Shown: positions 1 to 8,034 of the stretch, piece by piece | Numbering within the stretch: the first letter of the stretch is position 1 | Layout: every line of letters begins with the position of its first letter | Source of the DNA: Candidatus Obscuribacterales bacterium | Lineage (GTDB): Bacteria; Cyanobacteriota; Vampirovibrionia; Obscuribacterales; Obscuribacteraceae | DNA length: 64,000 nt | Reading direction: 5' to 3' | NCBI GenBank assembly: GCA_021732025.1 | Contig: JAKFVU010000077.1 | Coordinates: forward strand, 124,001-188,000 | Program-made: the position numbers and the translations under genes | Notes under the pieces: generated by a model | Seen by the model: only the letters and a program-made list of their open reading frames with translations | Databases searched by the model: none | What the model was told of the DNA's origin: nothing

Positions 1-1
1 G

Positions 2-1396
2 CCAAGAACATGGTACTTCTATCTTCAGTTGCTTGCTCTCTGGCCAGCTTGGCTTTGGTTTGCCCGACGTGCTTTTGATTGCTCAGACGAACCACTCGGA
101 GCCTTAGCTCTTGTGACTTTAGTGTCCCTTGTATTTATTGAAGTACGGTCGCCAAGTAAGCAATCTACTCGTTCTGAAATGAGAAGCCTTTTTGTGCCAT
201 TTGTATGGCTTCTACTCTATGGCTTTGCTACGTTTGCTTGTCCCAAATCGCTGCAATTGATGCTAGCCCTCGTCGCTCAGCTTTGTTTGGCACAGGCAGT
301 TTTTTATCCCAAACAACTTCCTGTGCAGGTGTGGCCGCTACTGCTTCTCTCTGTGCCGTCGGTCGCCACTCTCAACTTCTATTTTGGATTTCCTTTGCGC
401 TCCTTGGTGGCCTCAAGTAGTGCGCTACTTTTAACCGCTAGCGGTTTTGCTTCTTCATCTAATGGTGTGCAGCTGTTTTTTAGAGGCAGCGAAATAGTTA
501 TTGATTCTGCATGTAGTGGCATCCACATGCTCTGGATTAGCTTATATGTAGCAACTCTTCTTTCTTACCTGCGCAAGTTCAATGGCCTTAAAACGTCGGC
601 TCTAGTCATTGCTGCAGCAGTGTTTGCCTTTGGAGCAAATGTCCTTCGAGCAGCTGCTATTACGATTTATGAGAGTTCTGTTTACTTCAGACCGAATTTC
701 GTGAGTTATGCACACGAAGGTATCGGTGCCGCATGTTTCGTGATGGTTGCAGTTGCACTATTGCTTCTGAGCGACAAAGTTTTCAAAGTTCAATTAGCTT
801 CTGCCGATAATTCTCAAGAACTGTTCCCCGTGAGATATTGCGCCTTAGGCCCTCTTATAGCGCTAAGTCTTTTTCTTGCACTGTCGCCACTCTTATCTTT
901 AAATAGAGAAGTAAGTTTTGCTGGTGTTAGGGCTCCATATAGTACCAGTACTCAGTATTGCACCAGCACGAGTAGCGGTGTTTCGCAGCAGGCGTTGTCT
1001 CGAATGGGCTGTACTAATCTCAAAGTCGTTGCTCTGACGGCTGATGAAGAGGCATTTGCGCAGGGCTTTCCGGGGCTAGTAGAAAAATTTGCCGACGGAC
1101 ACAAGTCTATTCTTGTACGAACAGTCAAATGCGAAACTCGTCAGTTGCATTCAAGTTCTGATTGCTATAGAGGTATGGGTTTTGAAGTTAAAGCCTTACC
1201 TATCCTTAAGCATGAAGGGATTAGATGGAGTCGCTTTGAGGCCTCTCGACTAAACGAACGTGTGCAAGTTAGTGAATGCATCTTTGATCAATCGGGCGAT
1301 ATGTGGACTGATGTTTCCTCATGGTATTGGTCTGCCTTACTAGGCAAGACCAAAGGTCCATGGTGTTTAATAACTGTTGCTACCAGCGCAATTTGA
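2..1396 (+). CDS. Exosortase/archaeosortase with fused EpsI-like C-terminal domain (5' partial)
   Basis: This is an integral membrane transpeptidase-like enzyme of the exosortase family, which in other bacteria cleaves and anchors exported proteins carrying a PEP-CTERM-type tail, usually alongside exopolysaccharide. Counting from the TTG at 29, there are several hydrophobic segments and the three family residues: Cys162 in DSACSG, Arg207 in NVLRA and His229 in AHEG. The region after about residue 290 is soluble and contains HSSSDCYRGMGF (from His374), like the H...C..G.G motif of EpsI (DUF3485) domains, so exosortase and EpsI appear fused. The frame is open upstream to the window edge and reads like exosortase sequence, so the true start probably lies outside. 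No PEP-CTERM substrate and no polysaccharide genes are visible in the window. The family assignment is firm; the subtype and substrate are unknown. Confidence 0.87.
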   Translation, partial: PRTWYFYLQLLALWPAWLWFARRAFDCSDEPLGALALVTLVSLVFIEVRSPSKQSTRSEMRSLFVPFVWLLLYGFATFACPKSLQLMLALVAQLCLAQAVFYPKQLPVQVWPLLLLSVPSVATLNFYFGFPLRSLVASSSALLLTASGFASSSNGVQLFFRGSEIVIDSACSGIHMLWISLYVATLLSYLRKFNGLKTSALVIAAAVFAFGANVLRAAAITIYESSVYFRPNFVSYAHEGIGAACFVMVAVALLLLSDKVFKVQLASADNSQELFPVRYCALGPLIALSLFLALSPLLSLNREVSFAGVRAPYSTSTQYCTSTSSGVSQQALSRMGCTNLKVVALTADEEAFAQGFPGLVEKFADGHKSILVRTVKCETRQLHSSSDCYRGMGFEVKALPILKHEGIRWSRFEASRLNERVQVSECIFDQSGDMWTDVSSWYWSALLGKTKGPWCLITVATSAI

Positions 1397-1416
1397 AGAC
1401 GACACTAGGTTTTAAA

Positions 1417-3255
1417 CTATTTCGCTCTTAACCTTGCTTCCATGTCGTCTAGTTGCTTAAGTCTGGCCGAAGCGATTTGGCCTGGTAGCATGCCAGCTTT
1501 CATAGCCTTGTGCCGATTAATTTCACCGCGAACCTGAATTCTTAGTGTATCAAGCATGCCGAATGCACTTGAAGGAATGGCTATGACTGAGGCAGCGAAT
1601 AACAGGTCGTTAGTGACACGACTAGCGCGAGCCGATGAACTATTGTAGTTGTGGTTAAATCCGGGGATGGCAAATAGGATGCCTGAGGCTGTCTTCGTAC
1701 CACCAACATAGAGACCGGCGCCGATATTCTGAGTAGCAGTAAGTTTTGCTGCCGCATTCTTTTTCAGCGCTGACCTTATTTCGTCGTTAAACGCCTTTTG
1801 GTGTTCGCCATAGAGTCCGCCTCTTTCAATAGCATTGGCTACACCTAAGTTCGACACTTTACCTTGCTTGATGAGCTTATCGAGCACTGCAAGGTCTGAT
1901 TCTAAAACTTGCACATTGGCATCCTTCGAATCTTGCACCACTCTCTTGATGCGATGCTTGGTTAGCTCGCCCACACCTTTGGCTGCAACCCTACTTAGTA
2001 TTGGCCCCCACATGGTAAGTTGACCAGAAACAATAAAGAGCACACCGGCCCGACCATTCCAAACGCGATGCCTTCTGTGTAATGAAAGATAGGCAAATTC
2101 ATAGCCAATGGCATTGGTTGTGTATTTGGCGAAGTCAAAGAAGTACTGCCACTGCTGGAAAGCGATTAGTTTTCTTGCGCCAACATGAAAACGTTGAAAT
2201 TCTTGCAATGATTGATCGCGCAAATCTTTTAAAACTTTTCCTTCTGCATCATCAACTTCTACGTGTGCGCTGAGCGCAGGAGAAGAGGCTTCAACCTTTG
2301 TTAGGGCAACCCTTTGAGCCATAAGCGAGTCGATGTCGTTCTTAATTCCCTCAACATGCTTTGTCGCAGCACTTGGTGAAAAACCATGACGTCGAGCCAC
2401 AATATCATGGTAGCCGTTGATGCCAAATTCCATGACAGCAGCACTGGCACCAATAATCGAACCAATCATAGGAATATAGTTGGCACTTTCTTGCACGTGC
2501 CTGTGCACCCCAGCAGCTCTATGTAAAAACGAACCGCGGTTAGCAACTGAAATGATAGCTCCGGCTAAACCGGTTCCCATGTTTACTTCTTGCAAAGCAG
2601 CATAGCGCCAGCCTTTCCAGCGGCCTTGTTTAGCAACTTCTTGGCTATAGCGAAGATTGAATTTTTGCAATTCAATTTCTTTTAGGAGAATCTGTTTTGT
2701 CAGGTTATCGATTTTGTCGACTGACTCTTCTGGCGTAATTGAGGCTCCCCCAGAAAGTGTAAATTGCTCTGCTGTTGGGCTTTGTGCAAGTATTGGCGCT
2801 TCTGAAAGAAGTTGCGCTGCTTCGCTCTTTGATAAATCGGTCATACCAGCTGCAGCATCGGTTTCGGCATTTATGCTGGCATCGTCTTCTGTTGTTGCTG
2901 GACTGCTGAGAGGACCGTTAAGAGTAAAATTGCCGTAAGCGATCTTTGTATTGCTGTCTGATTTGCTGTCAGATTTGTTGTCCGAAGTGCTGGCCGATCT
3001 GTCACTTATGGCAGAGTCTGCGATTGCCGCTCCGGTCTCACCAATAGCAAATGCTTCGGCAGTGTCTGGTGTTCCTACTAAATCTGTCGCTACTGGATCT
3101 GTAGCATTATGGATAGCTACATCTTCTGCTGATTGTGTTTGAGGATCTGCATCTATCAATACTGGTGCTGCTAAGCAAGCAAGGTTTGATTGAAGTGTAA
3201 AAGTCGTCGCTAGAAGAGCGCAAACGATTTTTGTACGACTATTTCTCAATGCCAC
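1417..3255 (-). CDS. Exported 612-residue protein of unknown function
   Basis: I do not recognise a family. The GTG start is preceded by AGGAA. The N-terminus looks like a Sec signal peptide: basic MALRNSRTK, a hydrophobic stretch to about residue 25, then a likely cleavage near CLAAP. Residues about 30-170 are acidic and rich in Ala, Ser, Thr and Asp (low complexity). Residues about 180-330 begin with a probable coiled coil and contain a glycine-rich hydrophobic stretch (AGAIISVANRG, MIGSIIGASAAV) that could be a membrane hairpin or glycine zipper. The C-terminal half has further hydrophobic stretches and basic helices. It converges with the exosortase gene (20 bp apart), so it is not in that operon, and I see no PEP-CTERM tail. 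It is possibly an envelope protein; no function is claimed. Confidence 0.72.
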   Translation of the reverse strand: MALRNSRTKIVCALLATTFTLQSNLACLAAPVLIDADPQTQSAEDVAIHNATDPVATDLVGTPDTAEAFAIGETGAAIADSAISDRSASTSDNKSDSKSDSNTKIAYGNFTLNGPLSSPATTEDDASINAETDAAAGMTDLSKSEAAQLLSEAPILAQSPTAEQFTLSGGASITPEESVDKIDNLTKQILLKEIELQKFNLRYSQEVAKQGRWKGWRYAALQEVNMGTGLAGAIISVANRGSFLHRAAGVHRHVQESANYIPMIGSIIGASAAVMEFGINGYHDIVARRHGFSPSAATKHVEGIKNDIDSLMAQRVALTKVEASSPALSAHVEVDDAEGKVLKDLRDQSLQEFQRFHVGARKLIAFQQWQYFFDFAKYTTNAIGYEFAYLSLHRRHRVWNGRAGVLFIVSGQLTMWGPILSRVAAKGVGELTKHRIKRVVQDSKDANVQVLESDLAVLDKLIKQGKVSNLGVANAIERGGLYGEHQKAFNDEIRSALKKNAAAKLTATQNIGAGLYVGGTKTASGILFAIPGFNHNYNSSSARASRVTNDLLFAASVIAIPSSAFGMLDTLRIQVRGEINRHKAMKAGMLPGQIASARLKQLDDMEARLRAK

Positions 3256-3574
3256 GGAATGATTCCTATTTGTTTAGCCTGATTGAAATCTATATACGTC
3301 AAATCTGCGCGAAGGAATGCTTGACAAGGCTCGGGGGTTCAATCTAAGTGAAAACGTAATCGTAGGGCTACAATGTGATGATAATGTGATCATTGTAGAT
3401 TCTAGCGTTATTTATACCTTAAGACCAACGCCTTAGAAATCTAAGGCGTTGGTCTTAAGTTGCTCACCGTTCCTAGCGATACCACCCCTGATACTGCTTT
3501 GGAAACCCACTTTGCTAGAGGACAAAGTGTTCTTGCGAAAAAAAATCGGTATTCTGAAAGTTTGAAAGAAAGTT
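3256..3574. other. Intergenic region with two hairpins
   Basis: These 319 bases hold no convincing gene. A short reading frame here lies antisense to and overlaps the end of the neighbouring minus-strand gene and lacks any recognisable feature. The notable content is a perfect 20+20 bp palindrome (3418-3459) and a smaller 7-bp hairpin (3508-3529, CACTTTG/CAAAGTG, 8-nt loop), both just downstream of the minus-strand thioredoxin-tail gene. The remainder should contain the promoter of the minus-strand gene that starts at 3255, but no clear -35/-10 pair stands out. Confidence 0.5.
3418..3459 (-). terminator. Perfect 42-nt palindrome, probable transcription stop
   Basis: Two exactly complementary 20-base arms, CTTAAGACCAACGCCTTAGA at 3418-3437 and its reverse complement at 3440-3459, are separated by AA. 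It lies 116 bp beyond the stop codon of the minus-strand thioredoxin-tail gene and between two minus-strand genes, so a transcription stop is the simplest reading. No run of T follows on either strand, so it does not fit a classical intrinsic terminator. It could instead be a protein-binding palindrome or an RNA-processing hairpin. Confidence 0.5.
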
Positions 3575-5299
3575 CTATCTTTGTTGGCGTTTGATCTGCT
3601 CTTTAGCTTGTTCCATTCTTTGATTGATAGATCTAGTCCACGAATCAGCTCCAGCAAAACCAAGCATGCCGCCACCAACTGACTGTAACTTACCTTGATT
3701 GTCTACGTAACCGGCTCCTGAATAAGGGAATCGTCCTGGGTAACCAGGAATAGCATTTGCTCCAGCTGGATCTCTCGTAGGATCGATTTTGATCACCACT
3801 GCCTTGTCTTTAAATGTTTGCTCAAGCTTTGGTTCCATCTGAGCATTGAAAGCACGGCAAGGAGGACAGTAGTTTGAACCGTCGGTACCAGCTATCCCTA
3901 CTTCAAATATCACTGGTTTACCTTCAGCTTTTGCCTTAGCCAGAGCTTCATTGACGTGACCGTCTTTGAACACTGTTCTAGTATCTACCTCTTTAGGCTT
4001 TTGTTCTTCTAATTTGCGCTCTGCAGCCTCTCTGGCTTGAGCTTCTTTTGCGGCTTGGGCATCTTTAGCGGCTTGAGCTTCTTTAGCAGCTTGAGCTTCT
4101 TTAGCAGCTTCCGCGTCTTTGGCAGCTTGAGCTTCTTTAGCAGCTTCAGCTTCTTTAGCTTTGTTGTTTTCTACTTCCTTTTCATCTCTGAGAAAAGGAG
4201 TTTCTTCTTTTGTTTTATCGGCCTTATCTAGCGGTTTTTTCTCTGCTTCTTTTTTCTCTGCCTCTTGCTTCTCTGTCTCTTTCTTCTGTTCTGTTTCTTT
4301 TTTCGGCTCTACCTCTGGAGTTGTTTCTTTCTTGACGGTTGGTTGCACTTCTGGAGTTGGCGAAAAGTCTAATTTTGCATTGGCTAAATTGCGGGCTGTG
4401 CTGTCTGCTGCGTAGCGGCCTTGGTCTTGTAGTCCGGCGTTGATATCAGCTGTCCAGTGAGTGCTGGTCACTTTGTCAGGGCCGATATTGCCTTTGGCAT
4501 CAGCCTTTAGCGACTGAACACTTGTGAAGGCCAAATCAATCGGCTGTCCGTTGCAGTCTTTTTGACTATCTTTAATCCATTTGTCCCAGCCTTGCATTGA
4601 TTTGTCATTAGGATTTTCTGCAAGCTTTTGGGCTACAGCATCTTTGTCGACATACATAAATTTCAAATTGGGATTTTCTTTTTGCAGCTCTGGTAATTTC
4701 TCTAGTAATTCTTTGCTACCAGGTGTGTCTTTTGACCCGATGATAATTGCAATACCGTCTTTCTCTTTGGCTGCAGCGTTGTAGGCGTCTTTGGCCTGAC
4801 CAACTGTGAATGCGCCAGAGGCTTCGATTTTTTTGTCCCATTCTGATTTTGGCTTGTCGTCGACCTTGGCTTGTTCTTTGGATTTATCGGTGGCTGCATC
4901 CTGTTTCTTGCCGTTGTCACCATTTCGGCTGCCGCCAAACAGGTCGTCTTGACTAGCATCAGCTTTGCCAGATTTGTTTGGTTTATCTGATGCGTCTTTT
5001 GCATCTTTTTCTTGTCCTGCCTCTGCGGCGGCTCCTTTTTTCAGACCGTCTATAGAGAAATTGTTCATCATTTTGCCGGCATCACTGTCCGGATGAAAAT
5101 ACTCATTTTTAGTCGCTTCGGAGGCCGCGTGTGCTTGGTATTTCTTGAATTGTTCGGGGCCTAGATCCTTTTGCAGCTGCTCCATTGTGATCGGCTTACA
5201 AGAGGTATCTGTGCAATCAATAGCTTTGTCGGGACCGGCTGGCTTATACTTGTGGTCTTCTGCATCGGCGGTAGGTCTATCAAGTGTTTGTTGGCCCAT
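3575..5299 (-). CDS. Repeat-rich protein with C-terminal thioredoxin-like domain
   Basis: The 574-residue protein has three parts. Residues 1 to about 160 are charged and low in hydrophobics. About 160-300 look globular (KDGIAIIIGSKDTPGSKELL, then a predicted beta-alpha pattern) and resemble a degenerate thioredoxin-like fold, a weak inference. About 310-440 are a Lys/Glu/Ala-rich stretch with EKKE runs and six-residue AAKEAQ/AAKDAQ repeats, likely a long helix or coiled coil. The last 120 residues are a thioredoxin-like domain with Cys478-Pro-Pro-Cys481 and a GYPGRFPYSGAGYV segment in the place of the usual cis-Pro region. There is no signal peptide or membrane segment, so it may be cytoplasmic, which is odd for a CPPC redox domain. 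It starts at ATG with only a weak ribosome site. Redox activity is likely but untested; the role is unknown. Confidence 0.78.
   Translation of the reverse strand: MGQQTLDRPTADAEDHKYKPAGPDKAIDCTDTSCKPITMEQLQKDLGPEQFKKYQAHAASEATKNEYFHPDSDAGKMMNNFSIDGLKKGAAAEAGQEKDAKDASDKPNKSGKADASQDDLFGGSRNGDNGKKQDAATDKSKEQAKVDDKPKSEWDKKIEASGAFTVGQAKDAYNAAAKEKDGIAIIIGSKDTPGSKELLEKLPELQKENPNLKFMYVDKDAVAQKLAENPNDKSMQGWDKWIKDSQKDCNGQPIDLAFTSVQSLKADAKGNIGPDKVTSTHWTADINAGLQDQGRYAADSTARNLANAKLDFSPTPEVQPTVKKETTPEVEPKKETEQKKETEKQEAEKKEAEKKPLDKADKTKEETPFLRDEKEVENNKAKEAEAAKEAQAAKDAEAAKEAQAAKEAQAAKDAQAAKEAQAREAAERKLEEQKPKEVDTRTVFKDGHVNEALAKAKAEGKPVIFEVGIAGTDGSNYCPPCRAFNAQMEPKLEQTFKDKAVVIKIDPTRDPAGANAIPGYPGRFPYSGAGYVDNQGKLQSVGGGMLGFAGADSWTRSINQRMEQAKEQIKRQQR
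4036..4160 (-). repeat. Tandem 18-bp repeats coding AAKEAQ units
   Basis: Imperfect 18-bp units (agcagcttgagcttcttt type on the plus strand) repeat about six times inside the thioredoxin-tail gene. They encode AAKEAQ, AAKDAE and AAKDAQ variants. Such runs change length easily by slippage and probably form an extended helix linking the two halves of the protein. Confidence 0.8.
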
Positions 5300-5440
5300 G
5301 GTAGTAAGTCTCGCTTTAGTAAAATGAAGTGGCTCAGGGGTGAATGTCCTTTCAGACTAAGCTGAGATTGTTGCAGCAATGTTGCAAAGCGGAAAAGAAG
5401 GGTAAATTGCTTGGCGAGCCCCAAGAACTTCTGAGCAATT

Positions 5441-7306
5441 GTGAGGAATAGCCGTTTGCCGATACCTCATATAGGAATAAGCGTTAAGGGTTGCCTGCTC
5501 ATCGTCTGCCCCCTTCTCGTGCAGGTTTTCTTGAGTGCTGGTCTGCTCTCCCTTGAGCAAGCTGCTCAGCAGGCAGAAAAAGCCGAGAGGCGCTCCAAAG
5601 AGATTCTGGTTCGCATAACTGAGTTTCAGAAGAGCAACTACGACATGGTTCAATCTACGGTTCTGTTTACTTCGTTTGCGCGCGAGCAATATCGGCAGAC
5701 TGCTTTGGCTAAGCAGGTAGAGCTTGCCTGGCGCTTAAAAACTCTAGAAGCCGCTTTGAAAGAACAGCCAGAGCAAGCCGACAACATGAAGAAGCTGTCG
5801 CAAGCCACAAACGAGTATATGACTCGCTTTCGCCAAATTTTGATTATGCTAGGTGAAGGTAATACACGTTATGCGGCAGTATTGGCCAGAGATTTGCGAG
5901 ACTGCATTCTGGTTGATAGAAATAATATCGCTCAGATCAATGAAAAAATTATTCGCCTTGAGCAAGAGCGCTTGTCTAATTCACCTGACTCTTCCATTAG
6001 ATTGCGCGATGATCAAAGACGTTTGATATTCGTTGGTATCGCTCTCAACTTCTTAGCTGGTTTGATTGCGTCGTTCTTCTTCTTTAAAGATATTGCCTCG
6101 CGAATCGCCAAGATTTATGCAGACACGCGCTCATATGCTGCGCAAAAGCCGATGCAGCCTGTGCTTGAAGGCAATGATGAAATATCGCAACTCGATCGCA
6201 GTTTGCATGAAATGGCCAATCAGTTAACTAGTTCGCAAGAACGTGAAACGGCAATGCTCGCCAATGCTGGAGATGTAATTTTTACTCTTACCAGTGGTTT
6301 GACTATGAGTGCTGCCGGCGGCGCTAGCCAGCTTCTATGGGGTTCCAGTCCACAAGACTTGTTAGGTACCAGATTTATAGCTTTGATAGATAGCCAGGAT
6401 GAGACGCGAGTGCGAGATTTGCTGCATGATTTAGAGCCCGACCAAAGAACGAGCTTTTTTGCAGTATTGAATGTGCGTGATCATTCGCGCGTTGAGTTTC
6501 AGATCAACGCCAGCCGTTCGCGGGACGGTCAGAGTATTTATTGTGTTGCCCGTGACGTCTCTGAAGCACGGCGCATTGAGCGGGCTAAGCAAGAGTTCGT
6601 CAATATGTTGAGCCATGACTTGCGCACGCCTCTTATGAGCCAATTGACCTTCTTGGAACTTTTGAGCACTGGCAACTATGGTGAGCTAAGTGAGAAGGGT
6701 GCTAAACGCGCGAGCTCGGTAGCTAACAATCTAAAAGTATGTGCTGGTCTGGTCGATGACTTCCTCGACATTGAGCAGATGGAAACTGGCAAATTTGAAT
6801 TGAGAAAAGAAAGTTGCGAAGTGACCAAGCTCATTGTCTCTGCCCTTGATCTGGTGGCTGATCTTGCACAAGCACGTGGCATAGAAATAGTAGTTGAAAA
6901 TATTCCTGCCATTTCGGTTATGGCTGATGAAAGGCGTGTGGTGCAGGTGATTCAGAATTTTGTTTCTAATGCCATAAAGTATGGTGCGAAAAATGAATCA
7001 CTTATACAAATTGAATCTCGCTTGGTGCACGATCCTAAAAATCCGCAAATCGAGATTGCTGTGATGGATAATGGACCAGGTCTTCCACTAGAGCTAAAGG
7101 ATCGCCTATTTGACCGTTATGCCTCTCATACTCAATTGTCGTCACCTTCTTCTAGAGCCTCTTTGATTAACAGTAATGGTCTTGGATTGGCCATTTGCAA
7201 AGAAATAATCCAAGCACATGGTGGAACCCTTGGTGGGGAGAATCGGTCCGAGGGTGGATGCAAGTTTTGGTTTCGCTTGCCGCTAGAAGTGCATGAAGTA
7301 AAATAG
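5441..7306 (+). CDS. Membrane sensor histidine kinase with PAS domain
   Basis: This is a two-component sensor of 621 residues. The order is: membrane segment about 10-33; a periplasmic helical region about 35-185 resembling a four-helix CHASE3-type sensor; membrane segment about 192-212; a HAMP-like linker (NDEISQLDRS); a PAS-like domain about 265-380; a HisKA domain with phospho-acceptor His392 in LSHDLRTP; and a HATPase with N box (NFVSNAIKYG), G1 box (DNGPGLP), F box region (DRLFDRYA) and G2 box (NGLGLAI). All boxes needed for autophosphorylation are present. The GTG start has a poor ribosome site, so the exact start is uncertain. The response regulator gene follows 34 bp downstream and is surely its partner. 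The signal sensed is unknown. Confidence 0.92.
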   Translation: MRNSRLPIPHIGISVKGCLLIVCPLLVQVFLSAGLLSLEQAAQQAEKAERRSKEILVRITEFQKSNYDMVQSTVLFTSFAREQYRQTALAKQVELAWRLKTLEAALKEQPEQADNMKKLSQATNEYMTRFRQILIMLGEGNTRYAAVLARDLRDCILVDRNNIAQINEKIIRLEQERLSNSPDSSIRLRDDQRRLIFVGIALNFLAGLIASFFFFKDIASRIAKIYADTRSYAAQKPMQPVLEGNDEISQLDRSLHEMANQLTSSQERETAMLANAGDVIFTLTSGLTMSAAGGASQLLWGSSPQDLLGTRFIALIDSQDETRVRDLLHDLEPDQRTSFFAVLNVRDHSRVEFQINASRSRDGQSIYCVARDVSEARRIERAKQEFVNMLSHDLRTPLMSQLTFLELLSTGNYGELSEKGAKRASSVANNLKVCAGLVDDFLDIEQMETGKFELRKESCEVTKLIVSALDLVADLAQARGIEIVVENIPAISVMADERRVVQVIQNFVSNAIKYGAKNESLIQIESRLVHDPKNPQIEIAVMDNGPGLPLELKDRLFDRYASHTQLSSPSSRASLINSNGLGLAICKEIIQAHGGTLGGENRSEGGCKFWFRLPLEVHEVK

Positions 7307-7340
7307 GCAGTAGAAGAAATAAGATCAGAGGAAATGAGCA

Positions 7341-8015
7341 TTGGCGAGAATCTTATTAGCAGAAGACGATACCTTAGCGGCGCAACTGCTTAAAGATGTG
7401 CTGGAAGGCGAACGCCACACCGTTGACATGGTGCACGATGGCAACGACGCTTTGTCGATGCTGTCGGCATACAGTTTTGATATTCTTATTCTCGATATTA
7501 CAATGCCCGGCTTAGACGGTCTCTCTGTTCTCAAAGAATTTCGCAGTAACGGTGGGCTCAATCCTGTACTAATTTTGTCTGGTCGCGGAAAGAGCGAGGA
7601 CAAGTCGCTTGGTCTTGATCTGGGTGCCGATGACTATATGTCAAAACCATATGATGTGAGGGAGCTTTCTTCCCGCATTAGGGCTCTCTTAAGACGTGAC
7701 CCTCAGCTGGCTTCTGAGATCATCCAGTGCGGCAATTTAAAGCTCGACAGTAAGGCTGGCAAATTGCATCGTGGTTTAGAAGAGATAAAGTTGCTACCAA
7801 AAGAGTATCTCTTACTTGAGTTTCTCATGCGGCACCAGAATCAACTGTTTTCGGCACAAGACTTGCTCAATAAAGTGTGGCCATCTGATTCTGATGCTAC
7901 TGAAATTGGTGTGCGTACCACAGTGGCGCGCATCCGCAAGAAGCTTGGCGAAGAAGAAAGTACTTTGCTGCAATCTATTTATGGCCTAGGTTATCGCTTT
8001 GGTACGAAAGAATAG
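7341..8015 (+). CDS. OmpR/PhoB-family response regulator
   Basis: This 224-residue transcription regulator has a receiver domain (1-118) with the acidic pair Asp9/Asp10, phospho-acceptor Asp52 in ILDITMPG, Ser80 and Lys102 in SKPYD. A winged-helix DNA-binding domain (about 125-222) ends in the typical YGLGYRF strand. The TTG start is chosen because AGAGGAAA lies 6 nt upstream and the sequence MARILLAEDD is the usual receiver beginning; a nearby ATG is out of frame. It is co-transcribed with the sensor kinase just upstream and should be phosphorylated by it. Target genes cannot be inferred. Confidence 0.94.
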   Translation: MARILLAEDDTLAAQLLKDVLEGERHTVDMVHDGNDALSMLSAYSFDILILDITMPGLDGLSVLKEFRSNGGLNPVLILSGRGKSEDKSLGLDLGADDYMSKPYDVRELSSRIRALLRRDPQLASEIIQCGNLKLDSKAGKLHRGLEEIKLLPKEYLLLEFLMRHQNQLFSAQDLLNKVWPSDSDATEIGVRTTVARIRKKLGEEESTLLQSIYGLGYRFGTKE

Positions 8016-8034
8016 TAGCCTGCAGAAACCATAG

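Noticed and set aside
3331-3360. TTGACA box on the plus strand
   Set aside because: The matching -10 (TAAGTG) is poor and no plus-strand gene follows within about 2 kb.
3433-3678. 81-codon minus-strand frame in the gap after the thioredoxin-tail gene
   Set aside because: It overlaps the end of that gene in another frame and runs through half of the 42-nt palindrome; no motif and no ribosome site.
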